Source: Chinchilla lanigera (Eukaryota; Chordata; Mammalia; Rodentia; Chinchillidae). From it: DNA of 64,000 bases. The DNA lies in NCBI RefSeq assembly GCF_000276665.1, contig NW_004955473.1, positions 6,965,477 to 7,029,476 of the forward strand. Reading direction: 5' to 3'. Below are positions 60,637 to 64,000 of the stretch, piece after piece. The position numbers and the translations under genes are program-made. Position 1 is the stretch's first letter. Each line of letters opens with the position of its first letter. The notes beneath the pieces are model-generated. The model made no database searches. It was not told where the DNA came from and worked only from the letters and a program-made list of their open reading frames with translations.

Positions 60637-61312
60637 CACATGTTACCATACTCAAGTGAAATAAATCGAACACGCATGTGTAAACATCATATTGTCTCCT
60701 TGGTGTAGGAACCTGAAAGACTAGGTAAAATTGAAAACGTACAATAGATGACAGGAAAGGGAAAGAAAATGCTCAAAGGAAAGAACGACTGGGATGAGCG
60801 AAAGAAGGAAAAGGAAAGAAGGCAAAACATAAATATGTATATGAATAGCTGAGATGACTCTATTGCTGCTGTCTGATGGTGTATTGAAATGAACAGTTAA
60901 TGCTCACAATTTTTTATGTTCTGATCGACTTTGCATGCTTGTGTTTGGTGACCTGAGCAACTGATTTGAAGGTAACAATATGCAATGGAATTACAATGGT
61001 GAACTCCTATCATCTTGTCTAGTGAAACTCTGTATTTTCTCTAATGTTGTATTGAAGAATTATTTTCTTATTCATTTTAATGGTTTGAGCAATCTTTCAT
61101 TCTTACATTTGATAATCTGAGCAATGTAGTTGAGGATAGTGATATGCAATGTAATAACCACAGTTGATTTGTACTAATTTGTCTTGAGACCCTGTATCAC
61201 TTTGAATGTTCTTGCTTTGATTCGATTATGTTCATGATACTGGTATGCTGCTACTGTTCTATTTTTTTTGTTTGTTTGTTTCTCATGTACTACTCTCTTT
61301 AAAATAAAAAAC
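60637..61312 (+). mobile_element. L1, only the 3' UTR, with two repeat units, sense
   Basis: A severely 5'-truncated L1: ORF2 end near 60650-60680, a purine tract at 60730-60830, repeat unit 1 at about 60881-61035 and unit 2 at about 61045-61210 (both with CTGAGCAA and a GATATGCAAT/ACAATATGCAAT block), then (TTTG)n and an AAAATAAAAAACT end. Short flanks TAAAATAC at 60629-60636 and 61313-61320 fit a target duplication. This is the best-preserved copy of the 3' UTR in the window. Confidence 0.82.
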
Positions 61313-61320
61313 TAAAATAC

Positions 61321-62640
61321 ATGTCTATTCCATATACATTGTAATATATTTTGATATATTTCACTGGATAATATTTTTATTCCAATTTAGTATGACCTAT
61401 TTTTCATACAATAAATAATTATCTTCACTTTGTCCTTCCATAATTGCTATAATGTTCAATTAATTCATATACTCAGATGTCCAGTCATCTCACACAATTT
61501 GTATTATTGTTTTATGACAATTGATTTTACATTATTTATTTAATTACTATAATTGCTTATGTGTATATTACATCTGAATAATCAAGCGACATAAACATTT
61601 CACATATATAATTTGTGAAGATCAGCTTGGATAATGTCTTAGTAGAAGCACTAGTAATCTGCAAATCCATTTATTTATTCACTGTAGTGAGGTTTTTTTC
61701 ACTGTCTGTCTTTGTGCTGGTGTCTGACGTGGGCCAGTGCTCTCAATTAAAAATGAATAGAGAAGAGAGTTTCCTTAGAAATAGAAATGGAATCCTCTGA
61801 GGATCACTGTGATACGTAAAAATTGAGTTAAGGCCGTGTTTTGTTTATCTGTTTTGGATTTTTGCTCACTAGTCAAGGCAAGGACAATTTGAGATATTAA
61901 ACTTTTAAATACTTCGGTATGAATATTTTTCCTGTTTTAGGAATGCAAAAAATACTTTAATACATTCTCTCTTGAACAAGAGACGTTCTATTCAACTTTG
62001 CCATTCCATCATTAATAATAGAACACCAAAACACAGATAATAAAAGAGGAATAATATGATGAGCTCATTACTTTATTAATGAAAAAAATATTGAGTACAT
62101 TAAGTTCATGAAAAATTTATCTCTTAAAATGTGTAAAGAATGTAAGATCAAAGGATATATACTGTTAACATCTTTACCCAAACAGGTGATGCCCAGGTAC
62201 ATATGGCCTAAGATTTTCCTGCTAGAAAATCATATCCTAAATTTAACTTAGCACATTAATTTGATTTTGAGTACATTTTGAGTTTTGGATAAAATCCAAA
62301 TATATTCAATTCAAAAAGACCATGAAAGATAATTATAAGGTAAAAATTCAGAGAAATTGTATTTTCCTAGAAAATGTGCATAAATATTAAAATAAGCTAT
62401 CGTTTTTAATACTAGGTAATGATGCATACATTATGTACATTGACTTTCGTAATCGTAATATGGCGTTTTGCAAACTATTCTAAGTTTGAAACTTTATCTC
62501 CCATTCCTTCACTCAAAGTTGAAGAATTTCTCAATTGTTACATATGATAAAGGATTTAATTAAATAAATTAATATTAAAAGAGTAAATTGGTCAAAAAAT
62601 CACAAGACAAAGGAAAATTATACCATTTTTATCAATTATA
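61321..62640. other. Unassigned AT-rich DNA
   Basis: No gene or recognisable repeat. The 61-codon frame at 61615-61800 has no domain I know. Confidence 0.4.
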
Positions 62641-62654
62641 AAAATCTAAATATG

Positions 62655-62754
62655 GGGGCTGGGGATTTAGCTCAGAGGCAAAGCGCCTGCCTGGCAAGCT
62701 CAAGGCCGTGAGTTTGGTTCCTGGTACCGGAGAAAATCCAAAAAAAAAAAAAAA
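62655..62754 (+). mobile_element. ID-type SINE
   Basis: GGGCTGGGGATTTAGCTCAG head, GGTACCGGAGAAAATCC tail and poly(A). Flanking 14-bp duplication AAAATCTAAATATG / AAAATCTAAGTATG with one mismatch. Confidence 0.96.
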
Positions 62755-62768
62755 AAAATCTAAGTATG

Positions 62769-64000
62769 ATTTTGAGAAAAGTATTAAGAATAAAATAATT
62801 AAAATAACTAGCCACGTACGATCTCAGAAATTCATTTGTTAACCCTTTTCATTATAAATAGTAGGGCTCCAAAAAATACTATTTTAAAGATTCCCTTTGA
62901 ACACTATTTGAAAGACCTTCAGTAGTTACATGCCCCAACTTTGTTACAATGCAATCTTCCTAATGAGGAAACGTTAAATTTGCTTCATAGTCACTAAAGA
63001 CAGCCACTTAATGAGAGTATCATTCTTCCTCTTTAGCTATCATTAGATTCCTGTTAGTAAAAAATTATATTTCAAAGCTTATTTATCCCTTTATGTAGAA
63101 TTAAAACCCCTTGCTGGTGCTACCACAGGATTTTGTTTATGATTCTATATTGCATACATCATAGCATGTTTACTGTAATTTGTAAGGTCCATATATGCAC
63201 TTATAAATACATTGTGAGCATAGTGAAAGGTGAAGCAAAATAATCCTTGTAATTCTGCAGAAACAGGTATATTTTTGTACATTAATGAAATGTTGTTTAC
63301 TAAGTAAACTGTGAACTATAATGCAATCAGTTCTCACTATATTATGACAGAGCATGATGTGGAATAAAATGACATAATTTTCTATATGCTCAAAATGTCT
63401 CTGTTATAAGGTGTAAAAACGTGAGTGTTTGTCATCAGACTGAAGAATGTAAGTCCTTTTATAAGATAATAAAAATGTGAAATATTGTACAATTTTGTTA
63501 TAACAATGAAATCCAGCACAGTGTTTAGAAGAGTGTGTGTACAACTGAAATGTTTCAACATAAGTTGCTGCACGCATTTATATTTCCATTATATTTGCTT
63601 TAAAAAAATAAAAGCAAATTTGTTGGCTGAATTGAATAATTCACATAAGAAGGTATGATTGAATTATATTTCTCAATGTTAGTCATCTAAAATCCAATAA
63701 TGAGACAATTAATAACTTGTATGGGACATATATATAATTCTATGAATTTGAAATAAAGTGATATTTAGTGCAGGCAGTTAGGTGCTAACAACCAAGGAAA
63801 GGCATGGAAGTCAGTTGTAGGGCACTAGTAGCTTTCAGATTCACTATAGCAGTTATGGTCAAGAAACTGCAGGAAACAACTGAAAATGTCATATATTCCC
63901 TGCAGCTTTGACATATGTGACTTACAAGGATAGATGGAGTCTGACTGACAGATAATTAGTCATGTCTGGAAAATCCAGTATCAACAATTGCTGCCTCTTG
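62769..64000. other. Unassigned AT-rich DNA to the window end
   Basis: No gene or recognisable repeat. The frames at 63170-63355 and 63382-63573 have no recognisable motif. Confidence 0.4.

Noticed and set aside
1..64000. CRISPR arrays, phage, integron or bacterial operon features
   Set aside because: The window is mammalian repeat-rich DNA with L1, B1 and ID elements; no such structures were seen.

Overview
The window is a stretch of mammalian nuclear DNA. It is AT-rich, contains no gene I can support, and is built mostly from layered retrotransposons. The repeat content points to a rodent: L1 (LINE-1) fragments of several ages, 7SL-derived B1 SINEs, one B1 plus ID-like dimer, and about a dozen young copies of a tRNA-Ala/ID-type SINE with the unusual 3' end GGTACCGGAGAAAAACC plus poly(A). 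A B1-ID dimer fits squirrel-related or beaver/kangaroo-rat-related lineages better than mouse or rat, but I cannot name the species. No open reading frame is longer than 153 codons, and the informative ones are all broken transposon or retrovirus reading frames. There are no rRNA genes, functional tRNA genes, CRISPR arrays or bacterial features.

Layout. 1-2.5 kb: an L1 on the minus strand whose 5' part is inverted (twin-priming pattern). 2.5-11.3 kb: mostly unassigned AT-rich DNA with an old L1 end, two LTR-like or ancient repeats and small tandem repeats. 11.3-18.2 kb: a cluster of L1 pieces in both orientations, one ID SINE and a decayed mariner. 18.9-31.2 kb: MaLR-like LTRs, more L1 fragments, ID and B1 SINEs, a 60-bp tandem duplication and a 100-N assembly gap inside an ID SINE. 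31.2-34.0 kb: largely unassigned DNA. 34.0-36.5 kb: a degenerate but complete LTR-internal-LTR MaLR-type element, carrying a small hAT-like element and an ID SINE. 36.8-37.7 kb: a Tigger (pogo-class) DNA transposon remnant. 37.7-43.6 kb: a long L1 ORF2 interrupted by a 2-kb chimeric retrocopy, then a second L1 piece. 43.6-54 kb: a GC-richer unassigned block, L1 3' ends and an old L1. 54.4-56.05 kb: a class I endogenous retrovirus (ERV) pol remnant interrupted by an L1-type 3' tail. 56-64 kb: B1 SINEs, an ancient repeat carrying a compound microsatellite, a 3'-UTR-only L1 copy, two ID SINEs and unassigned DNA.

The most interesting object is the insertion at about 39277-41264. It has L1-type insertion hallmarks (target-site duplication, A-rich tail), but it carries a GC-rich coding-like segment of unknown origin, then gag zinc-knuckle and protease sequence of a class I ERV, then three imperfect repeats that resemble the repeats in the local L1 3' UTRs. 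It looks like a retrovirus/L1 chimeric retrotransposon. A related tail lies inside the ERV pol remnant at 55.1 kb, so this may be a family. Everything in it is broken, and I infer no present-day coding function.

Coordinates of old repeats are approximate because they were set by eye. Repeat family names rest on recognition of conserved segments, not on a database search.
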